A stretch of 64,000 nt of DNA from an uncultured Lachnospiraceae bacterium (GCA_910577655.1 CAJTOW010000005.1:12700-76699), one strand, 5' to 3'; positions 24,125 to 32,474 are shown, counted from the first letter of the stretch. The notes: a model not told the origin generated them from the sequence alone. Translations and numbers: made by a program.

Positions 24125-26368
24125 ATGGACAGTTGTTACAGCCTGGCAGAAGTGCTGGACCATATAGACCCGGCAGAACTGGACTATTCGGAGTGGTGCG
24201 CCGTGGGCATGGCCCTGGAGCATGAAGGGTATCCGGCCAGTGTCTGGGACCGGTGGAGCGCAAGGGACCCGGCAAGGTACCATGAGGGCGAGTGCCGGCG
24301 GAAGTATGCCACATTCCACGGGAGCAGTTCACCCGTGACCGGGGGCACCATTGTGCAGCTTGCCCGTGACCACGGCTGGGTACCGGACCGCGGCCAGGAA
24401 CTGGACTGGGACGGGATCCTGGAGCAGGACGGGCCGGAAATTGTGGACCAGAACTACATAGAAGCGGTGGAATTTTCGGAGCCGGGGCACTGGGACCCGG
24501 CCAGGGAGCTGGTGCGCTACCTGGAGACACTGTTTGAATCCACGGAGAACGTGGGCTATGTGACCGAAAGCTGGAAGAAGGACGGGCGTTACATGCCCAC
24601 AAAGGGGTGCTGGGACCGTACTGCGGGCCAGCTGATTGAGGCACTGTCGGAATGCGGCGGGGACATTGGCAGTGTGATCGGGGACTGTTCCCCGGAGGCA
24701 GGCGCCTGGATCAGGTTCAACCCCCTGGACGGGAACGGCTGCAAAAACGAGAATGTCACGGATTTCCGCTATGCCCTTGTGGAGTCGGACTCCACGGACC
24801 TGGACCGCCAGAACGCCATTATCCGGGAACTGGAGCTGCCGGTGGCCTGCCTGGTGTATTCCGGCAATAAAAGCCTCCATGCCATTGTACGGGTGGATGC
24901 AGCGGATTACACGGAATACCGGAAGCGCGTGGACTACCTCTACAGCGTGTGCCAGAAAAACGGCTTAAAGACAGACAGCCAGAACCGGAACCCGTCCAGG
25001 CTTTCCAGGATGCCGGGTGTCACAAGGAACGGGAAGAAACAGTTCCTTCTGGATACCTGTATCGGGAAACAGGGCTGGCAGGAATGGTATGAATGGATCG
25101 AGGGGATTAATGATGACCTGCCGGAGCCGGAAAGCATGGAAGAGGCATGGAACAGCCTGCCGGAGCTTGCGGAGCCACTGATTGAAGGGGTGCTGCGCAA
25201 GGGCCACAAGATGCTGGTTGCGGGCCCGTCCAAGGCGGGAAAGTCCTTCGGGCTGATAGAACTGTCCATTGCAGTCGCGGAGGGCAGGAAATGGCTGGAA
25301 TGGCAGTGTACGAAGGGAAAAGTGCTGTACGTGAACCTGGAGCTTGACCGGGCCAGCTGCCTGCACCGGTTCCGGGATGTGTACACGGCCCTTGGGTGGC
25401 GCCCGGAAAATTTAAGGAACATTGATGTATGGAACCTGCGGGGAAAGTCCGTGCCAATGGATAAACTGGCCCCGAAACTGATCCGCAGGGCAGCAAAGAA
25501 AAACTACACGGCAGTCATCATAGACCCGATCTACAAGGTCATCACCGGGGACGAGAACAGCGCTGACCAGATGGCCAGTTTCTGCAACCAGTTTGACAAG
25601 GTGTGCACAGAGCTGGGGTGCGCGGTAATTTACTGCCACCACCATTCCAAAGGCGGCCAGGGCGGCAAAAAGTCCATGGACCGCGCAAGCGGGTCGGGTG
25701 TGTTTGCCAGGGACCCGGATGCGCTCCTGGACCTGATCGAGCTGGAGCTGACGGAAGACATCCTGAAACAGCAGGAGAATGAGGCGGTGTGTGCGGCCTG
25801 CCGGGAATATCTGGATTCCTGCTGTGATTGGCGCAGTGACCTTTCCCAGGACGATCTGCTGAGCAGTGTACAGATGCTTAACTACTGCGAGAATAAGCTG
25901 GACAGGGCGCAGTGGGAGGCCCTGGGCGGCATCCTGGAGGCGGTGAGGGGGCAGGCCGGGGCGCTTACTGCATGGCGCATTGAGGGCACGCTGAGGGAGT
26001 TCCCCAAATTTTCTCCGGTAAACCTGTGGTTCCGGTACCCGGTGCACCAGGTGGACAGGGTGGGGATACTGGCGGATATTGACCCGGAAGAGGAAAAACC
26101 GGCACGGCAGAAAGGAAAAGATGCCCGGAAGAAGCAGGTGGAGAATGAGCGGGTGAAGAAACGGAATGAATTTGAAATAGAGTTTTCGAACCTGGAGCTG
26201 GAAGGGCAGGAAGTATCTGCCGAGGAGCTCGCGGAAAAGCTTGGAACGAATCCCAGGGAACTGCTTTCGTGGCTGGGAAACGGGGCCCGCCAGAAGAAAA
26301 ACCTTAAGGACAGTTTTGAGAAATATATGGGTGAGGATGGGAAAATGCATGTTAGGCGGAAGGGGTAA
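24125..26368 (+). CDS. Phage primase-helicase (PriCT_2 plus RepA-like AAA)
   Basis: 747 residues. The N-terminal domain (~5-80) has the PriCT_2 pattern SLAEVLDHIDPAELDYSEWCAVGMALEHEG and RKYATFHGSS. A central primase-like part (~150-300) contains YSGNKSLHAIVRVDA and RLSRMPGVTRNG. A RepA/DnaB-type ATPase follows, with Walker A VAGPSKAGKSFGLIEL (~360) and Walker B AVIIDPIYK (~465), then a His-rich CHHHSKGGQGGKKSMDRASGSG. The C-terminus is a charged, probably helical DNA-binding tail. It directly precedes the iteron array, so it is the best candidate replication initiator. Confidence 0.85.
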   Translation: MDSCYSLAEVLDHIDPAELDYSEWCAVGMALEHEGYPASVWDRWSARDPARYHEGECRRKYATFHGSSSPVTGGTIVQLARDHGWVPDRGQELDWDGILEQDGPEIVDQNYIEAVEFSEPGHWDPARELVRYLETLFESTENVGYVTESWKKDGRYMPTKGCWDRTAGQLIEALSECGGDIGSVIGDCSPEAGAWIRFNPLDGNGCKNENVTDFRYALVESDSTDLDRQNAIIRELELPVACLVYSGNKSLHAIVRVDAADYTEYRKRVDYLYSVCQKNGLKTDSQNRNPSRLSRMPGVTRNGKKQFLLDTCIGKQGWQEWYEWIEGINDDLPEPESMEEAWNSLPELAEPLIEGVLRKGHKMLVAGPSKAGKSFGLIELSIAVAEGRKWLEWQCTKGKVLYVNLELDRASCLHRFRDVYTALGWRPENLRNIDVWNLRGKSVPMDKLAPKLIRRAAKKNYTAVIIDPIYKVITGDENSADQMASFCNQFDKVCTELGCAVIYCHHHSKGGQGGKKSMDRASGSGVFARDPDALLDLIELELTEDILKQQENEAVCAACREYLDSCCDWRSDLSQDDLLSSVQMLNYCENKLDRAQWEALGGILEAVRGQAGALTAWRIEGTLREFPKFSPVNLWFRYPVHQVDRVGILADIDPEEEKPARQKGKDARKKQVENERVKKRNEFEIEFSNLELEGQEVSAEELAEKLGTNPRELLSWLGNGARQKKNLKDSFEKYMGEDGKMHVRRKG

Positions 26369-26373
26369 ACCAG

Positions 26374-26502
26374 TGCGCATAACCCGGTTGTGCGCACCGT
26401 GTGCAGGGGTGCACAAAACTGGTTTTGCGCACAGTGCGCACCCCTGCGCATAACCCGGTTGTGCGCATATGCGCATGGGTGCACAAAACCCGGTTATGCG
26501 CA
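26374..26502. repeat. Iteron array, four palindromic repeats at ~35-bp period
   Basis: Four copies start at 26374, 26410, 26445 and 26480. Each begins TGCGCA or TGCACA and ends TGCGCA around an AACC-CGG-TT centre, so each unit is a 22-23-bp palindrome. Units 1 and 3 are identical. Spacers of 12-13 bp often repeat TGCGCA or GCAGGGG. The period of 35-36 bp and the adjacent AT-rich stretch fit replication-origin iterons. The array begins six bases after the primase-helicase stop. Confidence 0.82.
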
Positions 26503-26530
26503 TATGCGCAGGGGTGGGTGCGCAGGACCC

Positions 26531-26611
26531 TTATATATTACATATATAACATGTGCTTGCGCACCCCACTCACGCGGGGGTAGGTAGTCGTGCGGGAAGC
26601 TGGCGCACGAC
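26531..26611. other. AT-rich stretch and hairpin beside iterons (candidate origin)
   Basis: TTATATATTACATATATA (26531-26548) is the only strongly AT-rich run in this GC-rich region and could be the duplex unwinding element. Next comes a hairpin, GTCGTGCG (26587-26594) with CGCACGAC (26604-26611). From here to 26694 there is no other gene. Confidence 0.6.
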
Positions 26612-26694
26612 GACCACCCACCCCGCACGTCTGAGTGGCACCAACCTTGCGCAGGGGGGAACAAAAAATTTGCACGTTAAAGGAGTGAAGCGGA

Positions 26695-26841
26695 ATGACA
26701 CTGGAGGAATACAGACGGGATATCAGCCCGTGTTTCGGATGCGGGTGCTGGAATCCGGATACGGGATGCAGCATGCCGGACCTGGACAGAGGTTATGCAT
26801 GCCCTCTTGAGGCAGAGGGCGGGGATGACTATGGTGACTGA
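26695..26841 (+). CDS. Small Cys-rich phage protein
   Basis: 48 residues after AAAGGAGTGAAG. CFGCGCWNPDTGCSMPDLDRGYACPLE contains five cysteines in a knuckle-like spacing, so it may bind zinc. Its end overlaps the RusA start. Similar short Cys-rich ORFs are common beside rusA in clostridial prophages. Function unknown. Confidence 0.55.
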   Translation: MTLEEYRRDISPCFGCGCWNPDTGCSMPDLDRGYACPLEAEGGDDYGD

Positions 26842-27226
26842 GTTCTTCCTGCCGGTGCTCCCGCCCACATCCACTCACCAGGAAAAGCAGGTGCATGTGG
26901 TAAACGGGAAGCCGGTGTTCTATGAGCCTGCGGAAGTGAAAGCAGCCAGGCAGAAACTGCGGGCCCATCTGGGACGGCATGTCCCGGCAGAAGTATTTAT
27001 CGGCCCGGTAAGGCTCACAACCTGGTGGTGCTTCCCGGCATCCGGCAGGCACCGTAACGGGGAATACCGGGCCAGCAGGCCGGACACGGACAACCTTGTG
27101 AAGCTGCTTAAGGATGTCATGACAGAGCTGCATTTCTGGAAGGATGACGCCCAGGTGGCCAGCGAGGTGACAGAGAAATACTGGGCAGATATTCCGGGGA
27201 TCTACGTAAAGGTGGAGAGCCTATGA
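26825..27226 (+). CDS. rusA: RusA-type Holliday junction resolvase
   Basis: 133 residues from ATG 26825; ATG 26831 is an alternative. The RusA signature is clear: ASRPDTDNLVKLLKDVMTELHFWKDDAQVASE, with the catalytic Asp residues, and an early strand FFLPVLPPTSTHQEK. It resolves branched DNA late in replication or before packaging. Length matches the family (~120-140). Confidence 0.9.
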   Translation: MTMVTEFFLPVLPPTSTHQEKQVHVVNGKPVFYEPAEVKAARQKLRAHLGRHVPAEVFIGPVRLTTWWCFPASGRHRNGEYRASRPDTDNLVKLLKDVMTELHFWKDDAQVASEVTEKYWADIPGIYVKVESL

Positions 27227-27438
27227 CCAATGAGCAGGTCAGGCAGGGGTTTGCAGAGGTGTACAACAGTTTCTGGTGCAGGTACAAAGACCGGCAGCCG
27301 GGGAAGGACTCTGCGGAGTGGGAGCGGATACAGACCCGCGGGGCGGTGCTCCGGAAGAAATATCCGTTCCTGGCAGAAACGGTTACGGACATGGTGGTGG
27401 AACTGGACCGGAGGATGCGGGAAAGGAGACAGAAATGA
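27223..27438 (+). CDS. Small phage protein, unknown
   Basis: 71 residues; ATG overlaps the rusA stop (ATGA). Helical and charged: VRQGFAEVYNSFWCRYKDRQPGKDSAEWERIQTRG. Common beside rusA in related prophages, with no assigned role. Confidence 0.55.
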   Translation: MTNEQVRQGFAEVYNSFWCRYKDRQPGKDSAEWERIQTRGAVLRKKYPFLAETVTDMVVELDRRMRERRQK

Positions 27439-27605
27439 AGTTAAACGAGATATACAGCAGGCCGCTGAAGGAAGTTATTGCGGAACTGGAGCTTTCAGAC
27501 ATGAAGATTCATGCGGATGATAGCGGTGACGTAAAGGCAGTGGAGCTTAAATACACAGAGAAACAGACGGGGAGAGGGGCAGAAGCAGGCCCATGGCGGC
27601 GGTGA
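27435..27605 (+). CDS. Small phage protein, unknown
   Basis: 56 residues from ATG 27435 (AAAGGAGAC upstream), overlapping the previous stop. MKLNEIYSRPLKEVIAELELSD... suggests a short helical protein. No recognised family. Confidence 0.5.
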   Translation: MKLNEIYSRPLKEVIAELELSDMKIHADDSGDVKAVELKYTEKQTGRGAEAGPWRR

Positions 27606-27631
27606 GTGCGGTGCGAAAGTGAGGTAAGTAG

Positions 27632-28463
27632 GTGAATACGGTTATAAAATACCCGGGGAGTAAATGGGGGCTGGCGGACTGGATCGCCGGTTTCTTCCCA
27701 CCCCACCACAGTTACTTAGAGCCGTACTTCGGCAGCGGGGCAGTGCTCTTTAACAAGCCCAGGAGCAATATCGAGACGGTCAATGACCTGGACGGGGCAG
27801 GTGGTTAATCTGTTTGACTGGATTAAAAAAGACCCGGAGCGTCTGGCCCGTGAAATCTACTGGACCCCGTATTCCAGGCAGGCCTATGATGATGCATTTT
27901 CAGTAGAGCCGAAAGACAGCCTGGAAAACGCCGTGAATTTTTATATCCGCCTGAGCATGGGCCACGGCTTTAGAACAAGCGGCGAAAGGGTGGGATGGAA
28001 AATCGATATTCACGGACGGGAACGCGCCTATGCAGCCCTGGACTGGTGCCAGACACCGGAAAAGATCATGGAAGCAGCAGAAAGGCTACGGGGCGTACAG
28101 ATTGAGCACCGGCCTGCAGCAGAAGTGATAACAAGATTCAACCAACCGGATGTGCTTATTTATGCGGACCCGCCCTACATGCTGGATACCAGGCATGGAA
28201 AACAGTACCGGTGTGAGATGGACACCAGGGACCACGAAAGGCTCCTGGACCTTCTCCTGGCCCATAAGGGACCGGTGGTCTTAAGCGGCTATGACAGCAG
28301 GCTTTATAGCGACCGGCTGAAAAGCTGGCACCGGGAAGAGCGGGAGAGTCGTACCCAGTCGGGGAGGAAGAGGCGGGAGGTGCTGTGGATGAACTTTGAG
28401 CCGGAGAAGCAGATCCGGATGGAGTTCGGGGAAGGAAGGGAGGCAGCAGGATGGAGCAGGTAA
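27632..28463 (+). pseudogene. DNA adenine methylase (Dam/D12), frameshifted
   Basis: Two frames together encode one D12-class N6-adenine methyltransferase of ~276 residues. The first (GTG 27632 to TAA 27808) gives VIKYPGSKWGLADWIAGFF and the SAM-binding YFGSGAVLF. The second continues from about 27798 as VVNLFDWIKKDPERL through the catalytic DPPY (IYADPPYML) to 28463. Removing one G from GGGG at 27794-27797 joins them as NDLDGQVVNLFDW. The interruption falls between motif I and the catalytic motif, so the split products should be inactive. It could be a true mutation, phase variation at a short G run, or a sequencing error. Confidence 0.82.
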
Positions 28464-30175
28464 AAAAGAACGGGCTGACACTAAACCAGGCAAAGAGCAT
28501 GGTTGATGCCAGTATCCGTGATATAAAAGACGGATTTGTGATAGTCGGGTGTTATCTCAGGATAATCCGGGAGGATCGTCTGTGGGAGAAATATTACAGC
28601 AGCTTCCGGGAATTTCTGGAAGCCAACTATGAGAAAGACAAATCCTGGGCTTCCAGGTGCATCAGTCTTTATGAGCAGTTCGGAAAAGAGGTCAGGCCAG
28701 GGGAACTGCCGGCCCTGGCAGAGCCTTACCGTGACTACTCGGCCAGCCAGTTAATAGAGATGGTATCCATGACCGAAGACCAGCGGCAGCAGGTAACCCC
28801 GGACATGCCGGTACGCCAGATCCGGGGGATGAAGCCGAAACGGGAAAAGGAAGCGGGGATTCAGGCAGAAGAACCGGCTACAGAGCCAAAAGAGGAACAG
28901 ATTCCCGGTCAGATGGATATAACGGAATATCCGGGAGTGGCTGCGACGTCGCAGCAGGACGGTCCGGCACAGCGGACAGCGGAGGAAGAGCCGGAGGAAG
29001 GGCAGGAGGAAGAAATAACGGACTGCCAGGAAGAAGTTGCGACGTCGCAACTTCCGGAACCGGAAGCGTCGGAGGGGCAGCAGGATTCCCCCGCAGGGCT
29101 GTCTGCATATGGCACACCGGTGAGGAGGTACCCGGAAGGAAGCCTGACTGCAGCTGCCGGATGTGAGGGCGGGATGTACTACTGCTCCAGCTGTGCCATG
29201 GACTGCGGCATCCGGCAGGAGGCCCGCCAGTGCAGATATGCCACCATGGCCAGTCCGTTTCCGTGCGGGCAGATGGAAAAACTGGGGGAACTGGGGCAGA
29301 ACGGGAGCTGCCAGTTCGTGGAGCACGGCCTGGCATACCATGCACCGGGGAGCGGAACAGCAGAACTGTGCTGCATGGAGTGCGGGAATATCTGCGGGGA
29401 TGCCTGCCAGAGGGCACTGGCCGGGATACTGCAGGACGGAACGGAACCGGAGGAATCCGCCCCAAATGACCAGGAAACCGGAACAGAAGATCCAGAAACC
29501 GGAACACAGGACCAGGAAACCGGAACAGAAGCCGGAAATACCGGCAAGGAACCGGAAAAATCCGTTATTGATACAGATTCCGTGGAAGTGCCGAAGGCAG
29601 CTCCGGAACCACCTGCTGCCTATGACCGGCGGAAACTGGAGGAAATGATCAGGAAAGCCGAAGAAATGATCAAAACAGTGGAAGCGCACAGGGACGAAGT
29701 TGGACCAGACTTCTACACGAAACATGCCATGCAGCTTGAGGCATACCGGAACCTGCTGGAAGCGTATGAAGGGCAGGAGGCAGCAGGCAGGGAACCGGAA
29801 GAAGAAACCGTCCCGGTCCAGCCGGAACTCCCGGTCCTGAAAAACAATGACCAGCGGAAAGCATGGCTGAGAAACTACCGAGACTGGGGGCTGTGGTATG
29901 AGGACAGAAACATCGGCGCAAAGTATTACCGGTACATATTTGGCAACGGGGCGGTCCTGATCGTGGATGAATACCAGCATGGTGCGGACGGAATAGTGCC
30001 GGAATACACCAGCAGTTTCCTGCACCTGGTAGGAGGGCCGAAGCCGGGAATGAACCAGTCAAACGGCTGTAGCATGTGGCCGTACCATAAACGGTACTGC
30101 CGCCATTCGGACAGCGAATCCGAGCTGGTGGAATTTTTAAAAGCATTACAGCGGAAAGGGAAACAGAAAAGATGA
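28451..30175 (+). CDS. Large phage protein of unknown function with Cys-rich centre
   Basis: 574 residues. The N-terminal ~115 are helical (LNQAKSMVDASIRDIKDGFVIVGCYLRII...YYSSFREFLEANY...SWASRCISLYEQF), a pattern seen in ParB- or DUF3102-like phage proteins, though the family is unsure. Then come a long acidic Gln/Glu-rich linker, a Cys-rich segment (YYCSSCAMDCGI ... CRYATMASPFPC ... CCMECGNICGDAC, ~235-320) likely to bind metal, a Thr/Gly/Glu repeat (QETGTEDPETGTQD), a coiled coil and a C-terminal alpha/beta domain (WYEDRNIGAKYYRYIFGNGAVLIVDEY). Two 16-bp palindromes lie in the linker coding region. Confidence 0.65.
   Translation: MEQVKKNGLTLNQAKSMVDASIRDIKDGFVIVGCYLRIIREDRLWEKYYSSFREFLEANYEKDKSWASRCISLYEQFGKEVRPGELPALAEPYRDYSASQLIEMVSMTEDQRQQVTPDMPVRQIRGMKPKREKEAGIQAEEPATEPKEEQIPGQMDITEYPGVAATSQQDGPAQRTAEEEPEEGQEEEITDCQEEVATSQLPEPEASEGQQDSPAGLSAYGTPVRRYPEGSLTAAAGCEGGMYYCSSCAMDCGIRQEARQCRYATMASPFPCGQMEKLGELGQNGSCQFVEHGLAYHAPGSGTAELCCMECGNICGDACQRALAGILQDGTEPEESAPNDQETGTEDPETGTQDQETGTEAGNTGKEPEKSVIDTDSVEVPKAAPEPPAAYDRRKLEEMIRKAEEMIKTVEAHRDEVGPDFYTKHAMQLEAYRNLLEAYEGQEAAGREPEEETVPVQPELPVLKNNDQRKAWLRNYRDWGLWYEDRNIGAKYYRYIFGNGAVLIVDEYQHGADGIVPEYTSSFLHLVGGPKPGMNQSNGCSMWPYHKRYCRHSDSESELVEFLKALQRKGKQKR
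28940..28955. repeat. 16-bp palindrome, copy 1 (variant)
   Basis: GCTGCGACGTCGCAGC is a perfect palindrome in the coding region of the 574-residue protein (A-A-T-S-Q). It shares a 12-bp centre, TGCGACGTCGCA, with the copies at 29036 and 57458. Confidence 0.7.
29036..29051. repeat. 16-bp palindrome, copy 2
   Basis: GTTGCGACGTCGCAAC, perfect palindrome, in the same gene 96 bp downstream, where it encodes V-A-T-S-Q. It is identical to the intergenic copy at 57458-57473. Confidence 0.75.
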
Positions 30176-30621
30176 TGGTAAGACAGATCAGCAGAAAGGA
30201 AGCGCTGGAACTGGCAGCACGCGGATGTGAGGTTTTGATGATGGGGCCAACTACTGAAGAGCCGGGAGGCTGGGAGGACTATGAACCGGGAACCCTGGAC
30301 AGACTGCTGGACGGCTGCCTTTTCTTCCGGGAAGTTCCGGCTTTGGAAAAGGACCTTTTCCAGGAGGTCACAGAAACACCACCGGCGGAACCGGCCACGG
30401 AAAGCCGGGACGGCAGCAGGCAGGACGCAGCAGAAACGGAACAGTCCGCAAAAAAAGAAGGCCAGGGGAGGCGTGTGAAGGTGGACACCGGAAAACTCAT
30501 GGCCCTGCACAATGCCGGGTGGAGCAACATAAAGATCGGGCAGGAACTGGGAATCAGCGAGTTTACCGTAAGAAAATATCTGAAACAGATGAAGGAGGAG
30601 AAAGATGCAGCAGTGGAATAA
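30172..30621 (+). CDS. Phage protein with C-terminal helix-turn-helix
   Basis: 149 residues; ATGATG overlaps the previous stop. The N-terminal half is a small domain (MVRQISRKEALELAARGCEVLMM), then an acidic linker, then a homeodomain-like HTH: TGKLMALHNAGWSNIKIGQELGISEFTVRKYLKQM (~107-141). Probably DNA-binding; target unknown. Confidence 0.65.
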   Translation: MMVRQISRKEALELAARGCEVLMMGPTTEEPGGWEDYEPGTLDRLLDGCLFFREVPALEKDLFQEVTETPPAEPATESRDGSRQDAAETEQSAKKEGQGRRVKVDTGKLMALHNAGWSNIKIGQELGISEFTVRKYLKQMKEEKDAAVE

Positions 30622-31045
30622 AATGCTGACCAGACAGAGCCCGGACGGTAACTGGGAAGTAACAGGAATACCGTGGAGTGAGATCCAGGGAAGTCTTTAC
30701 GGGGCACTGTGCAAACTCAGGGATTACGAAAAGACCGGGCTCCAGCCGGGGCAGATCCTGGAGATGAACGAACTGTACCTGGAGAAGTGCCGGGAAGTAA
30801 ACGCCCTTAAGAGAAAAGACCGGTGGATTCCGGTGGAGTATGAAGAACAGAAACCGCCCCAGGACAGGTACATCCTTCTGTCATTCAGCAATTTCTCTGT
30901 GCCCGTGACTGGCCGGTACGAAGAAGATGACGGTGGCGGGGCATTCTATGCAGGCGATGACGGGGAAACATGCAGCCAGCAGTATCTCGTTGTAAATGCC
31001 TGGAGACCGCTGCCTGAGCCGTACAGAGAGGAGGGCGACGGATGA
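30605..31045 (+). CDS. DUF551-like phage protein
   Basis: 146 residues. The C-terminal half has the DUF551 pattern: DRWIPVEYEEQKPPQDRYILLSFSNF ... VVNAWRPLPEPY. The N-terminal half contains SLYGALCKLRDYEKTGLQPGQI, often seen fused to it in clostridial phages. Role unknown. Overlaps neighbours at both ends. Confidence 0.75.
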   Translation: MQQWNKMLTRQSPDGNWEVTGIPWSEIQGSLYGALCKLRDYEKTGLQPGQILEMNELYLEKCREVNALKRKDRWIPVEYEEQKPPQDRYILLSFSNFSVPVTGRYEEDDGGGAFYAGDDGETCSQQYLVVNAWRPLPEPYREEGDG

Positions 31046-31248
31046 TCCGGACAGACCGGAGAACCAGCAGCCAGCTGGCCTACATAACGGAGCGGTTCCG
31101 GCTCCACCAGGAAAAGGCCCGGTCAGAAGATCCGTTTGTGGCCGGTGTGGCCGCGGCGATGTGTGAAATTGAACTGTGGGAGATGTGGGCGCTGACCCAG
31201 GTACTGGGCCGGCCCCGGATACAGGGCACCAGAAGGAGGAAGCAGTGA
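31042..31248 (+). CDS. Small phage protein, unknown
   Basis: 68 residues; ATG overlaps the previous TGA. Helical with a basic C-terminus (GRPRIQGTRRRKQ). No recognised domain. Confidence 0.5.
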   Translation: MIRTDRRTSSQLAYITERFRLHQEKARSEDPFVAGVAAAMCEIELWEMWALTQVLGRPRIQGTRRRKQ

Positions 31249-31526
31249 AGATGAAGAAAGAAAAAGTAAAATGTTCAGAGTGTGAATTCTGCGAAGAATT
31301 CAGAAGTTACAGAAGGGATACCAGTGACTTCCGGTGCAAACACCCGGACCAGGATTATATTTACAGATATTTCATGGAGCGCCGTATGGTAAAATCCCAT
31401 GGATATCTTGGAACCGGAAAAAGATACAGCCACGAAGTCCCGGTCAAAACGTCCCCCGCCTGGTGTCCCAGAAAGAAGGCACCGGAGAAAGGAGACAGCC
31501 TTCATGGCGCGAAGGAGAAAGCATAA
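31245..31526 (+). CDS. Small zinc-finger-like phage protein
   Basis: 93 residues from GTG 31245, five bases after AGAAGGAGG; ATG 31251 is also possible. KVKCSECEFCEEF near the N-terminus, then DFRCKHPDQDYI and TSPAWCPRKK give four or five Cys for metal binding. Function unknown. Confidence 0.58.
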   Translation: MKMKKEKVKCSECEFCEEFRSYRRDTSDFRCKHPDQDYIYRYFMERRMVKSHGYLGTGKRYSHEVPVKTSPAWCPRKKAPEKGDSLHGAKEKA

Positions 31527-31713
31527 CAGCCATTCCGGTACCCACGGGGACCAGGAAAGACCGGGCAGGCAGCAGGACACAGAAACAGATACATACATCC
31601 GGTACGGACCGAAACCGCAGACATGGGCAGCAGGGATGCCGCCATACTGTTTCACGGAGCTGTGCCCGGACCCCGGGCTGCGCGGGCAGGGAGGGAACAA
31701 AGGCGGGAAATAG
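31504..31713 (+). CDS. Small basic phage protein, unknown
   Basis: 69 residues from ATG 31504, with GGAGA upstream, overlapping the previous gene by 23 bp. The start MARRRKHNSHSGTHGDQERPGRQ is strongly basic and suggests nucleic-acid binding. No recognised family; moderate doubt that it is translated. Confidence 0.4.
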   Translation: MARRRKHNSHSGTHGDQERPGRQQDTETDTYIRYGPKPQTWAAGMPPYCFTELCPDPGLRGQGGNKGGK

Positions 31714-31736
31714 AATATCCGGAGGGAGGGATACCA

Positions 31737-32183
31737 TTGGACAAAGCAATACTGGTCCAGTACTGCGAGATGAAAGAGGAAATCAGGGATTTAAGGCAGA
31801 GGATACAGAAGCTGGACCGGTTTCTGGAGCACCCGCCGGTGGTGTCGGATACGGTCAGGGGTACCAGGAAGGACGGGACCACCGGCCCGATCCGGATCAC
31901 CGGCATCCCGAACCCGGAGTATTACCGGAAGCAGAATGCCCGTCAGAGGTACCAGCTTCTTCTTGAGCAGAAAGAGGCGGAGCTTCTGGAACTGACCTGC
32001 CAGGCCGAAGAGTACATAGAGAGCATCCCGCAGTCAGAACTGCGGATTATGTTCCGGCTGTATTATATTGACGGCTACTATTACGCAGGAGTGGCAATGC
32101 GGATGAACAGTATGTTCCCAAGGCGGAGATATACGGAGGAGAGTGTGAGGAAGAAGATCACAAGATTTTTTGAAGAAAATTGA
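31737..32183 (+). CDS. Late-gene transcriptional regulator, sigma/ArpU-like
   Basis: 148 residues from TTG 31737 (GGAGGG ten bases before). The N-terminal coiled coil (CEMKEEIRDLRQRIQKLDRFLE) is followed by QKEAELLELTCQAEEYIESIPQSELRIMFRLYYIDGYYYAGVAMRMN, which resembles sigma-70 region 4 as in ArpU/DUF1492-type phage activators. Such proteins switch on packaging and structural genes. The likely late promoter begins five bases after its stop codon, a typical layout. Confidence 0.75.
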   Translation: MDKAILVQYCEMKEEIRDLRQRIQKLDRFLEHPPVVSDTVRGTRKDGTTGPIRITGIPNPEYYRKQNARQRYQLLLEQKEAELLELTCQAEEYIESIPQSELRIMFRLYYIDGYYYAGVAMRMNSMFPRRRYTEESVRKKITRFFEEN

Positions 32184-32187
32184 AAAA

Positions 32188-32221
32188 TGTCCGGCAGTGT
32201 CCGGTGAAAGTGTGGTAAGAT
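32188..32221 (+). promoter_or_regulatory. Candidate late promoter with activator repeats
   Basis: TGTCCGG occurs at 32188-32194 and 32198-32204, exactly one helical turn apart, upstream of a -10-like TAAGAT (32216-32221). There is no good -35. A poor -35 overlapped by direct repeats fits an activator-dependent promoter used by the adjacent regulator. Confidence 0.6.
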
Positions 32222-32270
32222 GATACCATGCAGTAAGTGACGGCACACTTCTTGCAATCCTCCTTTTGAC

Positions 32271-32350
32271 ATAGCGGTGGCCAGGTGTCACAGCCTGGCT
32301 GCCGGATCGGTTCCGGCGGGCACCAGCGATAAAAGCGCGAAGACCGCTAT
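32271..32350 (+). ncRNA. Structured leader RNA upstream of packaging genes
   Basis: A closing helix ATAGCGGT (32271-32278) with ACCGCTAT (32343-32350) encloses two hairpins: GCCAGG/CCTGGC (32280-32299) and GCCGG/CCGGC (32301-32317). The 32184-32474 gap has no credible protein gene. It could be a noncoding RNA, an antitermination leader, or part of a cos/pac packaging site; none is proven. I do not recognise the family. Confidence 0.55.
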
Positions 32351-32397
32351 TAACCTGGTTTATAGGCTCTCCATCCTGACGTTCCAGGCGCGAGAAG

Positions 32398-32428
32398 GCA
32401 TCTGTCGTAAGATAGGTGCTTTTCTTTT
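32398..32428 (+). terminator. Intrinsic terminator ending the leader RNA
   Basis: GCATCTGTC (32398-32406) pairs with GATAGGTGC (32411-32419) across a GTAA loop (two G-U pairs), followed by TTTTCTTTT. It lies between the late promoter and the structural genes, so read-through must be regulated or partial unless another promoter serves them. Confidence 0.75.
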
Positions 32429-32474
32429 GTCAAGATTTGTTGTATGATAGGAGAAAACAAGGGAGAGAAAAGTT

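Noticed and set aside
26374..26502. CRISPR-like array
   Set aside because: The units are palindromic, the 12-13-bp spacers are too short and similar to one another, and no cas gene is present.
26390..26587. Open frames through the iteron array
   Set aside because: They only translate the TGCGCA repeats into repeated peptides and lack start signals.
28451..32183. Known anti-phage defence island among the accessory genes
   Set aside because: The genes are small phage proteins, DUF551 and a late regulator; no recognised defence effector or pairing is seen.
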